Part shown: positions 47,701 to 52,025 of the stretch, in pieces
How the letters are laid out: each line of letters opens with the position of its first letter
Position numbering within the stretch: position 1 is the stretch's first letter
Assembly (NCBI GenBank): GCA_947652115.1
Contig: OX393561.1
Location: 31,498,698 to 31,562,697, forward strand
Length of the DNA: 64,000 nucleotides
DNA from: Blastomussa wellsi
Taxonomy: Eukaryota; Cnidaria; Anthozoa; Scleractinia; Plerogyridae
Direction of reading: 5' to 3'
The notes under the pieces: generated by a model
What the model was told of the DNA's origin: nothing
Seen by the model: only the letters and a program-made list of their open reading frames with translations
Databases searched by the model: none
Made by a program: the position numbers and the translations under genes

Positions 47701-49935
47701 GTAAAACGCATTTTCATATGAACGGTTTCGCACTTAGACTCGTTTTGACACTGAGGCAAAAGAGAACTCGGAAATGGTCTATTAGCAAACTTGAAAAATT
47801 TAGGCTAAACTTTTCAAGAAATGTTATCCGCGATGGGTCACCTTAAATGTTGTTTATTCGCCACATTTGTTCGATCATGCGGTGGTGAATGTATGAAATA
47901 AATCACGTACAAACCCCATTTGTGCACACAAAAATCCCTTATTTCACCAGGTAAATTAAACACAACGCTTTTATGTCTTTAAATGCACTCATAGCGTCCA
48001 AATCAGAAGATATCGATGGAACGTAAATATAACATTAAAATTCACGAAAGGGTCGGGAATTTGTCAAAAGTTACGTTGAAATCCATGTAAAGAAAATTTT
48101 AGAACATGCGTGCCCGGGGGGCAATGCGTGCAAGTTTTCTTAGTGTTAGTGAGTGAGAATTTGTAAGCAGGTTACAACGTTTGAATGTACAAATCTTTAC
48201 ACCAAAGCGAGTAAACTAGCAACCCAGAAATGTGGTCTGTCCTGCTTGATGCTATTTAAAAAGCAGTAACTCGCTGAAATTATCAATGAAATATGTTCAG
48301 CAGGGGCGGATGTAGCTGATGGGTGACAGCAGAATACTAGCTGTAGAGTGATTAAGCATGACGTTATACGGCAAACGGCAAACGCGAGCCTGCCTTTCAT
48401 TTTGTTACCTTTTTATCTAATTCTCAAATAAATCTCTCAGAAAATAGGGAAAAATTAACTTGTTCACAACAAACACGAACCGGCTTATTTCCGCGCACAA
48501 ACGCAGAACGGCCATCTACAGGAGTTGAATTTTTGCCGTTCGCGGGAAAAACAAACGTCATGCTTAATCTCTCTTGTATTAGAAAGCCACAGCCGGGAGG
48601 CAGGTCTTGTCAGGAGGGGGTGCGCACCCCCTGCACCATTCCCTAGATCCGCCCCTGTTCAGAGTTTCAAAATTCTTCAAGATTCACTCAAAATTTTACG
48701 AAAGTTTTTACAGTTCTCGTAATCCACGTGTAATCGTTTTTCGCTTTCTTTTCTCGCGGAAAAACAGTTTTCAATGAGTATATTCCCCTAAGTAATTTCC
48801 TAATGCTTTCGTTTCGTCATGATCAGTTTACTTTAGATTACTTTCATCTCTCTTGGCCGTAGTTTTAATTCTGTCCTTTTTTGTCTTTTTTCATGCAGTT
48901 CAACACTAAGTAATTGCCCGGTTTTGCCTTGAAGTGTTTAACACAGGAAATGTTTAATGTAAGAAATTAACGTATGAATTGTTGTCCTTTCAGTCCTTGG
49001 GTGTCGTTTTTCGCGATGTTATCGTCGGTCAGCACAGCTTATGGTTGATATGCGAGGCCCTGGACGCCATATTTGATACATTTGCCGACGGTCCGCTGGT
49101 CAACACTGCTGCAGACTCGATCGGCCTTCTGATGAACTTACAACAGTTGGCACCAGTCCTCAAATCTAGGGTAAGCAGTATTGTGTTTGGCTGATTATAA
49201 AGGTCAGGCTTATCGGTGATTGGCTTGTGGCTGATAACCCAGAATACAGATTTTTAACCAGTGCTAGAGTAGTTTACAAGGCTGAAGGGTTGATACTGAA
49301 AATGCGAAAGACAGAGGAACCAGGGTGGCGCAGTGCTGAGAGCGCTCGCCTCCCGCCAATAATATGGCCCGGGTTCTATTCCGGCCCGGTGCCATATGTG
49401 GGTGGAGTTTGTTGTTGGTTCTCTTCTAGCTTAGAGCGTTTTTCTCTTGGTTCTCCGGTTTTCCTCCCTCCCCAAAACCAACATTTCAGTCTAAATTCCC
49501 GTTCGACCTGGATACTCCGATAGAGGACCCGCGTGAAAACCAACTGAGGACGATGTGGCTTGCTCTCGAAAAATCGTTATTTATTTTATTAATTTGCTGA
49601 TTATGCAACATAACATTTGTCAAATTTTATGTCAAAGAGCCTGTTACATTATAACAGCGTTCCTTTCTTAACGAAGGAAAGACAAGCTGACGTAGAACAG
49701 TCCAGAAAACACTTAGCTTCCCTATTTTGTGAACATGCCTCTGAATCCGAACCTGGCCTGCGCTTGATTCGGTTGTTACATTTCAATCCTTATGACCTTC
49801 TTGTTGCTGAGAATTTTCTCGTTTCTTCTTCAGATAAAAAGTGAGCGCAGAACACTAGGAGAGCATTTCCCAGTAGTGGATGCAGCGAGAGTAAATTTGA
49901 CCAGATTCATCAAATACAAACTCAAAGGTCACTAA
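20735..49935 (+). CDS. HEATR3: HEATR3 / symportin (Syo1) homologue
   Basis: HEAT/ARM-repeat adaptor that carries ribosomal proteins uL18 (RPL5) and uL5 (RPL11) into the nucleus for 5S RNP assembly. Sixteen exons join in frame to 627 codons (human about 680): 20735-20872, 22591-22763, 25304-25391, 31121-31227, 31420-31529, 36601-36747, 37512-37651, 38157-38232, 42056-42156, 42696-42758, 44308-44390, 45954-46090, 46446-46543, 47287-47430, 48994-49170, 49834-49935. The basic start (MGKTKGKKRSSFRYSPTGLP), ERECACAGLANLV, LRNLSLGGGPEVC, LLWNLCESS, LHTVTEDN, ALEILSNMCCPD, VQARALICLNNIVSALD and ICEALDAIFDTFADG match the family in order. Exon 9 encodes the acidic stretch (EDEWEDVDDC plus a Glu-rich run) known in Syo1/HEATR3. 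Donors are GT; exon 5 (GTATCC) and exon 14 (GTTCGT) are weak. Introns 3 and 5 are swollen by a Ngaro element and a LINE, and intron 8 hosts a gene on the other strand. Confidence 0.95.
22916..23354. mobile_element. Tc1/mariner-like MITE with TACGCA-rich subterminal repeats
   Basis: Ends start CAGT and agree at 21 of 25 positions (CAGTRCCSCTCAGAAWTARG). TA flanks both sides inside the SINE motif CCCATTTATACACC, so the target duplication is TA, as for Tc1/mariner. Next to each end lies a block of alternating purine-pyrimidine hexamers (GCATACGCATATGC-like), at 22942-23002 and 23250-23305. No transposase. Confidence 0.8.
23381..24170. mobile_element. Non-autonomous DNA transposon, GGACCTTTAGCAATGATG ends, 3-bp duplication
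   Basis: Ends of about 35 bp agree at all but about four positions (GGACCTTTAGCAATGATG then RCGAGGA). ACT occurs on both sides (23378-23380 and 24171-24173), where the uninterrupted SINE would read GCACTGTGA once. Three-base duplications fit a PIF/Harbinger-type transposase. The 790-bp interior has no recognised coding region. Confidence 0.8.
24424..24610. mobile_element. CAGGG-end DNA element (copy 3), 5-bp target duplication
   Basis: CAGGGTTGTCAATA at the left is exactly mirrored at the right end. CTACT flanks both sides (24419-24423 and 24611-24615). The interior has CCGGC-rich stretches like those of 13682-13858. Length 187 bp, non-coding. Confidence 0.8.
25480..25630 (+). repeat. Ngaro repeat A1
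   Basis: Left terminal repeat, matching A2 at 30497-30647 over 151 bp with a single visible change (GGGTACG versus GAGTACG). It contains the imperfect palindrome CTTTCTTGCC ... GGCAAGAAAT. An ATG near 25542 inside it would extend the Gag frame, but the Gag start is better placed at 25680. Confidence 0.85.
25680..26519 (+). CDS. Ngaro ORF1: Gag-like protein with SR-rich N-terminus and zinc knuckle
   Basis: From the ATG at 25680 (MPPKSRASQ), about 279 codons. Residues about 20-75 are dense in Ser and Arg (RRESSRSSRRNKSPSSASRK), resembling the RS domain of splicing factors. A charged, probably helical region follows, and near the C-terminus stands a CCHC knuckle, CFRCGRAGHFAKTC. Presumed role is to bind element RNA in the particle. 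The frame opens further upstream (METWVRVG at 25542), but that stretch lies in repeat A1 and is hydrophobic, so I treat it as leader. The last 68 bases overlap ORF2 in another frame. Confidence 0.8.
   Translation: MPPKSRASQRLMAHNASPVRESRKRTRNERERSHDRRESSRSSRRNKSPSSASRKDSRSKSSSRSDSPSNTPSWAKKILEAHEKSEERLQALERELKSRPATERSREKSPTKLDFKFKRNKIQYELNEKVLKQLDVAASNSVEAERNEALEEGKRLLKERNKHIMLAEKYGWDAVDCYVQEPLAIDSDDDKRIRRAVKESKALKADNKRPSKPRAQFSNRFQQSFTSNPGPNARRVVIPASRQKSDPSQSEVCFRCGRAGHFAKTCRAPIPATTTGKTY
26452..28674 (+). CDS. Ngaro ORF2: reverse transcriptase-RNase H
   Basis: Open for 740 codons. RT motifs in order: LILDLRYVNHFL, the FRFDYKSGYHHVDI block (catalytic Asp), LPFGLASAPYVFTK, and FTYLDDG (YLDD box). 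RNase H follows with YSDASDSGWGG, WRELRGT and HRTDNMNVEHIL. The frame opens at a GTG (26452) and overlaps ORF1 by 68 bases in the +1 frame; the first ATG is at 26611, after about 50 codons. Production as a Gag-Pol fusion by frameshifting, or by re-initiation, is therefore likely, though I see no certain slippery site. The frame is intact, so the copy may be recent. Confidence 0.85.
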   Translation: MPGISPKPAALLSPQLQREKHTETAHLGFNCDFDVDWNDNLDIQDVSGPGLLNMYSRLGMSEHEMKSDMNINTACVIDSHVPASCVFKVSPEQGPVCVKGRLKDHLGFWQRIKANRWVTTIIKDGYALPFVELPPTRAMENHKSAVDDKQFVTEQIKELLSAGCITEANLSEVHVVSPLGVVKNSVKKRLILDLRYVNHFLRIPKFKYEDIRTTRDIFTLGDWFFRFDYKSGYHHVDILPSHQKFLGFSWTLEGEKKWFVFSVLPFGLASAPYVFTKIQKALVKHWREQGIRIFTYLDDGAGAGKTLEIARTTSARVREDIAASGFVAHPEKSCWEPTQVGELLGFILDLRAGVIRVPPRRIDGLRERIDLVTRQKSAVMARHLAGLVGTIVSMGLALGPVSHLWTRAMYRDILSAEFWSQRIALSPEALREVQFWKDSFEDCHGQPIWKVNPKIDVLSYSDASDSGWGGYCVNVAGSEVAGSWSTAESRESSTWRELRGTRLVLLSVGEKLAGKTVRHRTDNMNVEHILNVGSPKPQLHSEAVAIYTLCRRYQIHLEPEWIPRELNKEADELSRLASKDDYMLNLNIFAALDILWGPHTVDRFSTFRTRQVPRFCSRWLNPCTEGVDAFTLCWSGENNWIFPPPYLIPRVLKHMEHGMETGTLVVPLWTSASWWPLITTDGTQPEAFIQDWVEIPSSEDMFLPATSGASLFSGRPCYRVLALRVAFTGAEAYTARPFSF
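28765..29040 (+). repeat. Array of about eleven GGCCTGYGAGAGGCC hairpin units
   Basis: Between the RT-RNase H stop and the recombinase frame, a unit of the form GGCCT-GTGAG-AGGCC recurs every 24-26 bases, at about 28781, 28806, 28831, 28856, 28880, 28905, 28930, 28955, 28980, 29006 and 29023. Where well preserved, each unit can form a 5-bp stem with a 5-base loop, and spacers often read AAT.T.TTA. A stray unit lies near 29078. I know of no described counterpart, but that is recollection and not a search. Confidence 0.75.
29246..30244 (+). CDS. Ngaro ORF3: tyrosine recombinase, interrupted by one TAG
   Basis: The frame opens at an ATG at 29246 (MSFSPVPPTLRDL), meets TAG at 29321-29323, and is open again from the ATG at 29339 to 30244 (301 codons). 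Catalytic residues of the family are visible: Arg in FAAFLRWDDL, HSLR in GLHSLRSGG, His in MRHGGWRS, and Tyr in AKNMYI. The enzyme would integrate the circular cDNA. Whether the TAG is a disabling mutation, or the true start is 29339, or the N-terminus is made by splicing or readthrough, cannot be told from one copy. All catalytic residues lie downstream of it. Confidence 0.8.
30435..30498 (+). repeat. Ngaro repeat B1
   Basis: A 64-bp unit (starting TTGTGTAATAAAGTGCTG) identical by eye to B2. It joins A2 directly, giving the B1-A2 junction expected from the circular intermediate. It includes AATAAA, a candidate polyadenylation signal. Confidence 0.85.
30497..30647 (+). repeat. Ngaro repeat A2
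   Basis: Second copy of the A repeat (see 25480-25630). It overlaps the last bases of B1, as expected where A and B were joined in the circle. Confidence 0.85.
30755..30818 (+). repeat. Ngaro repeat B2 (right end)
   Basis: Copy of B1 ending TGTGTGAGAA. It sets the right end of the element; the tandem repeat of the host site starts immediately after. Confidence 0.85.
30819..30990 (+). repeat. Two-copy tandem repeat at the Ngaro insertion site
   Basis: A unit of about 89 bp (GTGTTCTTTTTGTTATTAAT through TTCGTCACTGTAATTAAATG) occurs twice, at 30819 and about 30908, with one visible difference. The sequence just left of the Ngaro element (GGAAAATGAA) equals that preceding the second unit, so the element entered a pre-existing tandem duplication at a unit start. 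Confidence 0.75.
31535..34735 (-). mobile_element. CR1-like LINE, defective, in HEATR3 intron 5
   Basis: Minus-strand non-LTR retrotransposon. From 34690 down it reads an APE endonuclease (GVSETKI, IMGDFNIDLL, DLSDHFSQ) and reverse transcriptase ([35 protein letters not shown]). The RT Asp-Asp box (LFADDTNILY) continues in another frame after a run of nine A (plus strand, 32405-32413). The sequence then jumps, near 32275, from the RT thumb to a C-terminal stretch (LLKLQKRALRFIYFSDRNQH, IGTKIWNEMPLTLRN) ending at 31821. The 3' UTR contains a foldback, GGGCATGTCC ... GACATGACCC, AATAAA and a GGATAA-type tail reaching the exon 5 donor. An in-frame stop just above 34690 suggests 5' truncation. 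Confidence 0.85.
31821..34690 (-). pseudogene. LINE endonuclease-reverse transcriptase, frameshifted and internally deleted
   Basis: Three inactivating changes are visible: no upstream ATG for the main frame (it opens at TTG), a one-base shift in the A-run near 32405 just before the catalytic FADD box, and a deletion removing most of the RT thumb near 32275. The C-terminal 104 codons (31821-32135) form a separate open frame. Intact families encode one long ORF2 across these parts. Confidence 0.85.
34931..35078. repeat. MITE with TGGGCYTTAATCACACGGCG ends
   Basis: The terminal inverted repeats agree at 24 of 25 positions (TGGGCTTTAATCACACGGCG..). Total length 148 bp; non-coding; HEATR3 intron 5, just past the LINE. 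Confidence 0.8.
35133..35405 (+). repeat. tRNA-derived SINE, near full length
   Basis: Plus-strand copy with pol III-like A-box region (TGGCCTAATGGTTAGTG), B-box (GGTTCAAGCCT near 35189), then the conserved body TTCTTGGGCAAGACACTTTA and CTCTCTCCACCCAGGTGTAT. It is a repeat, not a tRNA gene: the head has no cloverleaf continuity and several family members lie in the window. Confidence 0.85.
35531..36162. mobile_element. TTAA-flanked non-autonomous DNA element
   Basis: Ends CCCATTGACTCCT are exact inverted copies, each flanked by TTAA. TTAA duplications point to a Kolobok- or piggyBac-type transposase. A duplicated CCGGCCGTAA lies beside the left end. The 171-codon open frame inside starts at GTG, is Lys-rich in its second half and matches no family I know, so I do not call it a gene. 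The ends resemble those of the satellite unit at 55822. Confidence 0.75.
36842..36930 (-). repeat. SINE 3' fragment abutting a full SINE head to head
   Basis: Minus-strand 3' end of the SINE (GGTTTCTGTAGCATTC.. and CCCCTGGATAGGATGCTG) stops where the plus-strand SINE at 36931 begins. This suggests insertion of one SINE into another, with loss of the rest. Confidence 0.65.
36931..37225 (+). repeat. tRNA-derived SINE, best-preserved copy
   Basis: Head GGGAGGCGCGGTGGCCTAAT with A-box region, B-box GGTTCGAGCCC at 36986-36996, body blocks TTCTTGGGCAAGACACTTTA, TCCACCCAGGTGTATAAATG and GCGATGGACTAGCATCCCAT, and a 3' part ending near GCCGGCCTGATGAGCCACTT. I used it as reference for the other copies in the window. 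Confidence 0.85.
37775..38030 (-). repeat. tRNA-derived SINE, minus strand
   Basis: Carries the same blocks in reverse order (GGATGCTAGTCCATCACAGG, CCCATTTATACACCTGGGC, AAGTGTCTTGCCCAAGAAC). The tRNA-like head near 37985-38025 is eroded. HEATR3 intron 7. Confidence 0.8.
38752..38880 (-). repeat. tRNA-derived SINE, 5' fragment
   Basis: Minus-strand head (CAGTAACCATTAGGCCACTG) and the first body block (AAGTGTCTTGCCCAAGAAC). The 3' half is missing beyond the CACCAGGTTGGAGAG region. HEATR3 intron 8. Confidence 0.75.
39914..41620 (-). CDS. Secreted PI-PLC X-domain-like phosphodiesterase, intronless
   Basis: Uninterrupted 568-codon frame from the ATG at 41620, inside HEATR3 intron 8 on the opposite strand. 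Residues 1-27 form a signal peptide (hydrophobic IMLLYTILLAFING core). Residues about 92-135 weakly recall a cystatin-like strand pattern. The PLC-like barrel follows, with the motifs expected for catalysis: MVSAHNAF (His 218), GVRGMEIDPWW (Glu 266, Asp 268) and MSHDDD (His 280). Many Cys and several N-glycosylation sequons fit secretion. A C-terminal RWHVADCQEEHLFACQ stretch recalls the Trp-Cys-Cys end of C-type-lectin-like folds. Substrate (phosphoinositide, glycan-linked lipid or other) is not predictable. A single exon beside intron-rich neighbours suggests a retrocopy or acquired gene, though natural intronless genes exist. Confidence 0.8.
   Translation of the reverse strand: MTIQRSCIQIMLLYTILLAFINGFSLSINLQETPFNHHDATEAEIREYVEYFARPTVSSPLKQFLHKPRKLFALAKAAELAVDSYSKKSLKTCRLRQIIDLKELRNNTEYWYHIVVFEENKFILTEAFFEVKISQLSLEKEELPVDWSKFSFHNYKSIGSYDENCDQLSKLANCLCGSGGRCQKGTAHISPWLAFALKTQREIQIDEPFDQIQMVSAHNAFNDRADGYGGADDCPWPPPYKHTCLDLANQEFSFTDLLNMGVRGMEIDPWWCFGKMLMSHDDDKAYRGCAPWDREFEDGMKEIGEWVHKAENTQEVIRLYFEDGVTHTCGHDPLINDPIAKYLADKVLTPSESKKYFPGRWPTTRELRKLNKTIIIAGFGDQHGGDYIFDTYWDETTRNKFVASPNCSGITRDSPSRVYCDSTEYIFFWNGPEETGVILDFSRFMKCGVTYPSADQVNPVLLETAVFTWAEGEPSKPLSQGTCVLLAGKTERWHVADCQEEHLFACQSNKNHTDWVTSVVTGPYTKPVCPDGFDFSIPHNGFQHQQLVNVMKGKAVWINITPYIYLLV
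42765..43653 (+). pseudogene. 5'-truncated LINE relic (C-terminal RT part)
   Basis: In HEATR3 intron 10, the plus strand encodes the C-terminal third of a non-LTR RT polyprotein: LFDTSVSPILLYGSEIWG, FLKWLLGVSKYCNNNACRVE, and a terminal zinc-finger-like CPLCKKEAEDEKHFLVSCPG. The reading frame has in-frame stops (TAA near 43000, TGA at 43498-43500). It is a dead fragment. The HEATR3 exon 10 donor at 42759 lies directly before it. Confidence 0.8.
43735..44125. repeat. Foldback/MITE family with GTCCTGCACGTGC core (copy 1)
   Basis: Ends of the type TTTACGAAACCACGACGGCG (near 43778) face GTGGACGTCGTGGTTTCGTA (near 44093). A second, inverted end joins at 43735-43770, making a palindrome GTCCCTAGTAGGGAC. 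The interior (CAATAGTCCTGCACGTGCG and TCTGCAAAACAACGACGTGA) is shared with 46567-46937. Non-coding. Confidence 0.6.
44405..44695. repeat. Palindromic repeat with ACGTTTCGAGCGTTAGCCC motif (copy 1)
   Basis: Left arm (AATTTGGTTTTATCAACTGG, then GACGTTTCGAGCGTTAGCCC) and right arm (CCAGTTGATAAAACCAAATT then TATACTTCCCACCGACGCAG) form an inverted repeat around about 90 bp. The same sequence occurs, as a tighter palindrome, at 59960-60195. I associate this motif with repeats abundant in coral genomes, possibly Penelope-like; see findings. Confidence 0.6.
45015..45237. repeat. MITE with AATAGGCCATTTTACAGTTC ends
   Basis: About 24 bp of exact terminal inverted repeat (AATAGGCCATTTTACAGTTC TGTG), with further partial mirroring inside (AAGGTGACC / GGTCACCCT). 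Length 223 bp. Lies in HEATR3 intron 11; an (AAAAG)n run follows at 45241-45266. Confidence 0.8.
46567..46937. repeat. MITE family with GTCCTGCACGTGC core (copy 2)
   Basis: Ends GAGTTTTAGCAGC and the reverse complement of GTTGCTAAAACTCTC, flanked by TAG and TAA. The interior shares CAATCGTCCTGCACGTGC and TGCAAAACAACAACGTGAAA with 43735-44125. Non-coding; HEATR3 intron 13. Confidence 0.65.
47612..47790. repeat. Short foldback with GTCTAAGTGCGAAACC ends
   Basis: GTCTAAGTGCGAAACCATGC on the left is mirrored as GAACGGTTTCGCACTTAGAC on the right, and AATGAAAATGAGC is mirrored by GCATTTTCATATG. A diverged relative seems to lie near 1690-1790. HEATR3 intron 14. Confidence 0.6.
48301..48657. mobile_element. 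hAT-like MITE, CAGGGGCGGAT ends, 5-bp duplication
   Basis: Left CAGGGGCGGATGTAG and right reverse complement CAGGGGCGGATCTAG differ once in 15 positions. TTCAG flanks both sides (48296-48300 and 48658-48662). CAGGGGCGGAT ends are typical of hAT elements. No coding region. HEATR3 intron 14. Confidence 0.75.
49323..49590 (+). repeat. Second tRNA-derived SINE family
   Basis: Head GGTGGCGCAGTGCTGAGAGC with an A-box region and B-box-like GGGTTCTATTCCGG (near 49370), unlike the head of the other SINE family here. The body contains TTGGTTCTCCGGTTTTCC and a T-rich tail (TTATTTATTTTATT). HEATR3 intron 15. Confidence 0.75.
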
Positions 49936-50028
49936 ATAGCAATATTACAGGAAAGGTCAACAAATATCTAGCAATATTGCACAAACGGTCAACAAAAATC
50001 TAGCAATATTGCACGAACGGTCAACTCA
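49927..50028 (+). repeat. Three-copy 34-bp tandem repeat across the HEATR3 stop codon
   Basis: AGGTCACTAAATAGCAATAT, AGGTCAACAAATATCTAGCA and CGGTCAACAAAAATCTAGCA start three successive units of about 34 bp, each containing TAGCAATATT. The first unit includes the last codons and stop of HEATR3 (TAA at 49933-49935), and the others lie in the presumed 3' UTR. Confidence 0.7.
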
Positions 50029-52025
50029 CTTTCCGTAAATCCAGCTCGAGGCAGGTGATATTCAGCTGCCGTATTCCCTTGCTGCGATGCTGTGTATAAA
50101 TACAGCTGTTATCAAAGTGGCTAAACCTGCATTAACAACTTGTTTAACTTGTATGACAAGGGTGACTTGCAGTGGCCGGAATAGCCATGGTCAGGTCGAC
50201 GTTTGAACTTAACTGCGACACAAGCTTGTACGAGCACCGGATTAAATGGCCAGAGGGTTATTCTGGCTTGTATCATCTATAACGAAGTCTAACTCCCTTT
50301 CCTAGTTACAATAACTTTTAAACATCTTTTGAGATAGAGCAAAAGGTACAAAAAAGAGAAGCGATATAAATAACATTATTCTTCGATTCGACGCACGGGC
50401 ACTACACGACTATGGCGTGCTTTTATTATCTTATTTTATTGGCCTTCCATTCCTGATCTTTTATTAAGGGCCACCTTTCACAAGAAAATATTTAGGCGTC
50501 GCCCCGAACGTTGTCCTTCTATGGAAGGGTCAACTGTGGCTGATAAAATACTTCTCTTTACTACCAATATCTTTTTACTACAGTGCAATGGGATAGAGAA
50601 GGTTAAAGAGCTGCACAGAGCGCCAACATAACGCTTCACTTAACTCCACGGCATAGAATATATATTTTTCGGACGACCGATAAATACACCCAAAGATGGC
50701 GTTCCCATGTGTGAACGAAATGGACGGGGTGTGATCGTAAAAAGTGAAGGTCGTTTTAGTTATACAGTACAGGGGCGTAGCGACCATATACGCACTTGCG
50801 CAAGTGCAATACCAAAAGAAAACCGAATTACTTTCGACGCTCAATGAAAGTCGCTCTAATGTAATCGTCTGTTCTTGTAAAGCCGAGCGAAAGAAAAATT
50901 CTTCTTTCTCAGGAAACAAATTGAATGCAAGCTCGAGACCAATCGTTGCCTTGTTCTGGCGTGCACCTCTTTGCCCGCGCTTGCCAGTTACGTGATTTTT
51001 TTGGCCTCAAGTTCAGATTCCTTTGCTCCTGGGCGTAAGCACAAACATACACAAGCATAATTACAAGAATAACTAACAAACTCAATCTTATCTTGTCCTC
51101 TCTTGGAATAAGCATAACGGAACGAACTATTTTGCGTAAACTTGTGTTTACGCTTGTTCTGCAATCTCGTTCCCAGAGTCCACGTTCCCCTTGACCAGCG
51201 GTCGGATTCCCTTTCCGTTGGATAAGGTAACGCGGGCTCTGGGAACGAGATTGTTCAAGTTCTGCGTGAGGACTGCACAGGAGAAGAACAAAGTAAAGTG
51301 TATACGTTCTTATTTGCATTTCTTACACTTGTGCCAAGTGGAAACCATCTTTTATTAAGCTCAGTCTGGATATTACTTGGGCTCTGTAAACATCACATAA
51401 CTGTGTAATAAATTGCCAAACAATTCTTTTTTCCTTGGTCCCTATCTTATATGAAGTTTTTTTTCCAAAATGTCATCAAGCTTTTTATAAAATAACTGAG
51501 AGACTACGCGTGCTCTCATTGGTTGATAGGTGTGTTTAGATGAGAGTACGTAAAAACGGTTGTGACGTTTTAGTTTCGTGCGTATTTTTGACTTTTTTCG
51601 TGTTTACATAGCCTCATCTAAACACTCGGTGGTTTGGGAGAATTCGAGACATTTATAATTTATAATTTGTCTCGCAAATATTTAGTGTTGGTAATCATTT
51701 TAGGCACACTCGGACTCTTTCTCGCCATAGTTTTCGAGCTGGTTTAGATTTCGAAATCGCGAGAACGATCAGCCGAGAACTACCCGGGGCGCTTCTTGAC
51801 GTAAGCCTTCTCATAGGCAACAAGTCCGTCTCAAAAGGATTTATGGAATACAAATTAGGTCAATACTAGACAATTTGTTCACCAATACCCAGATGAAAGC
51901 AGCCACGGTTTATTTGTTTGTTCCCTTGACTGGTTAGTTTCTAAAACGTTTATAAATAATAAAATGGGGACGGTCATACTTAATCCACATAAAGATCACG
52001 AAACAAGTCAGTGTTTCAGTTTTTG
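49936..52025. other. Convergent intergenic region HEATR3 / ALT-B
   Basis: No gene recognised. Minus-strand open frames at 50578-50919 and 50909-51319 have no family resemblance, and the second runs through a MITE. The MITE at 51162-51253 is 92 bp with exact ends CAATCTCGTTCCCAGAG. Both 3' UTRs must lie here. Confidence 0.65.

Noticed and set aside
50578..51319. Minus-strand frames of 113 and 136 codons
   Set aside because: No motifs and no splice-linked partners; the second crosses a 92-bp MITE.
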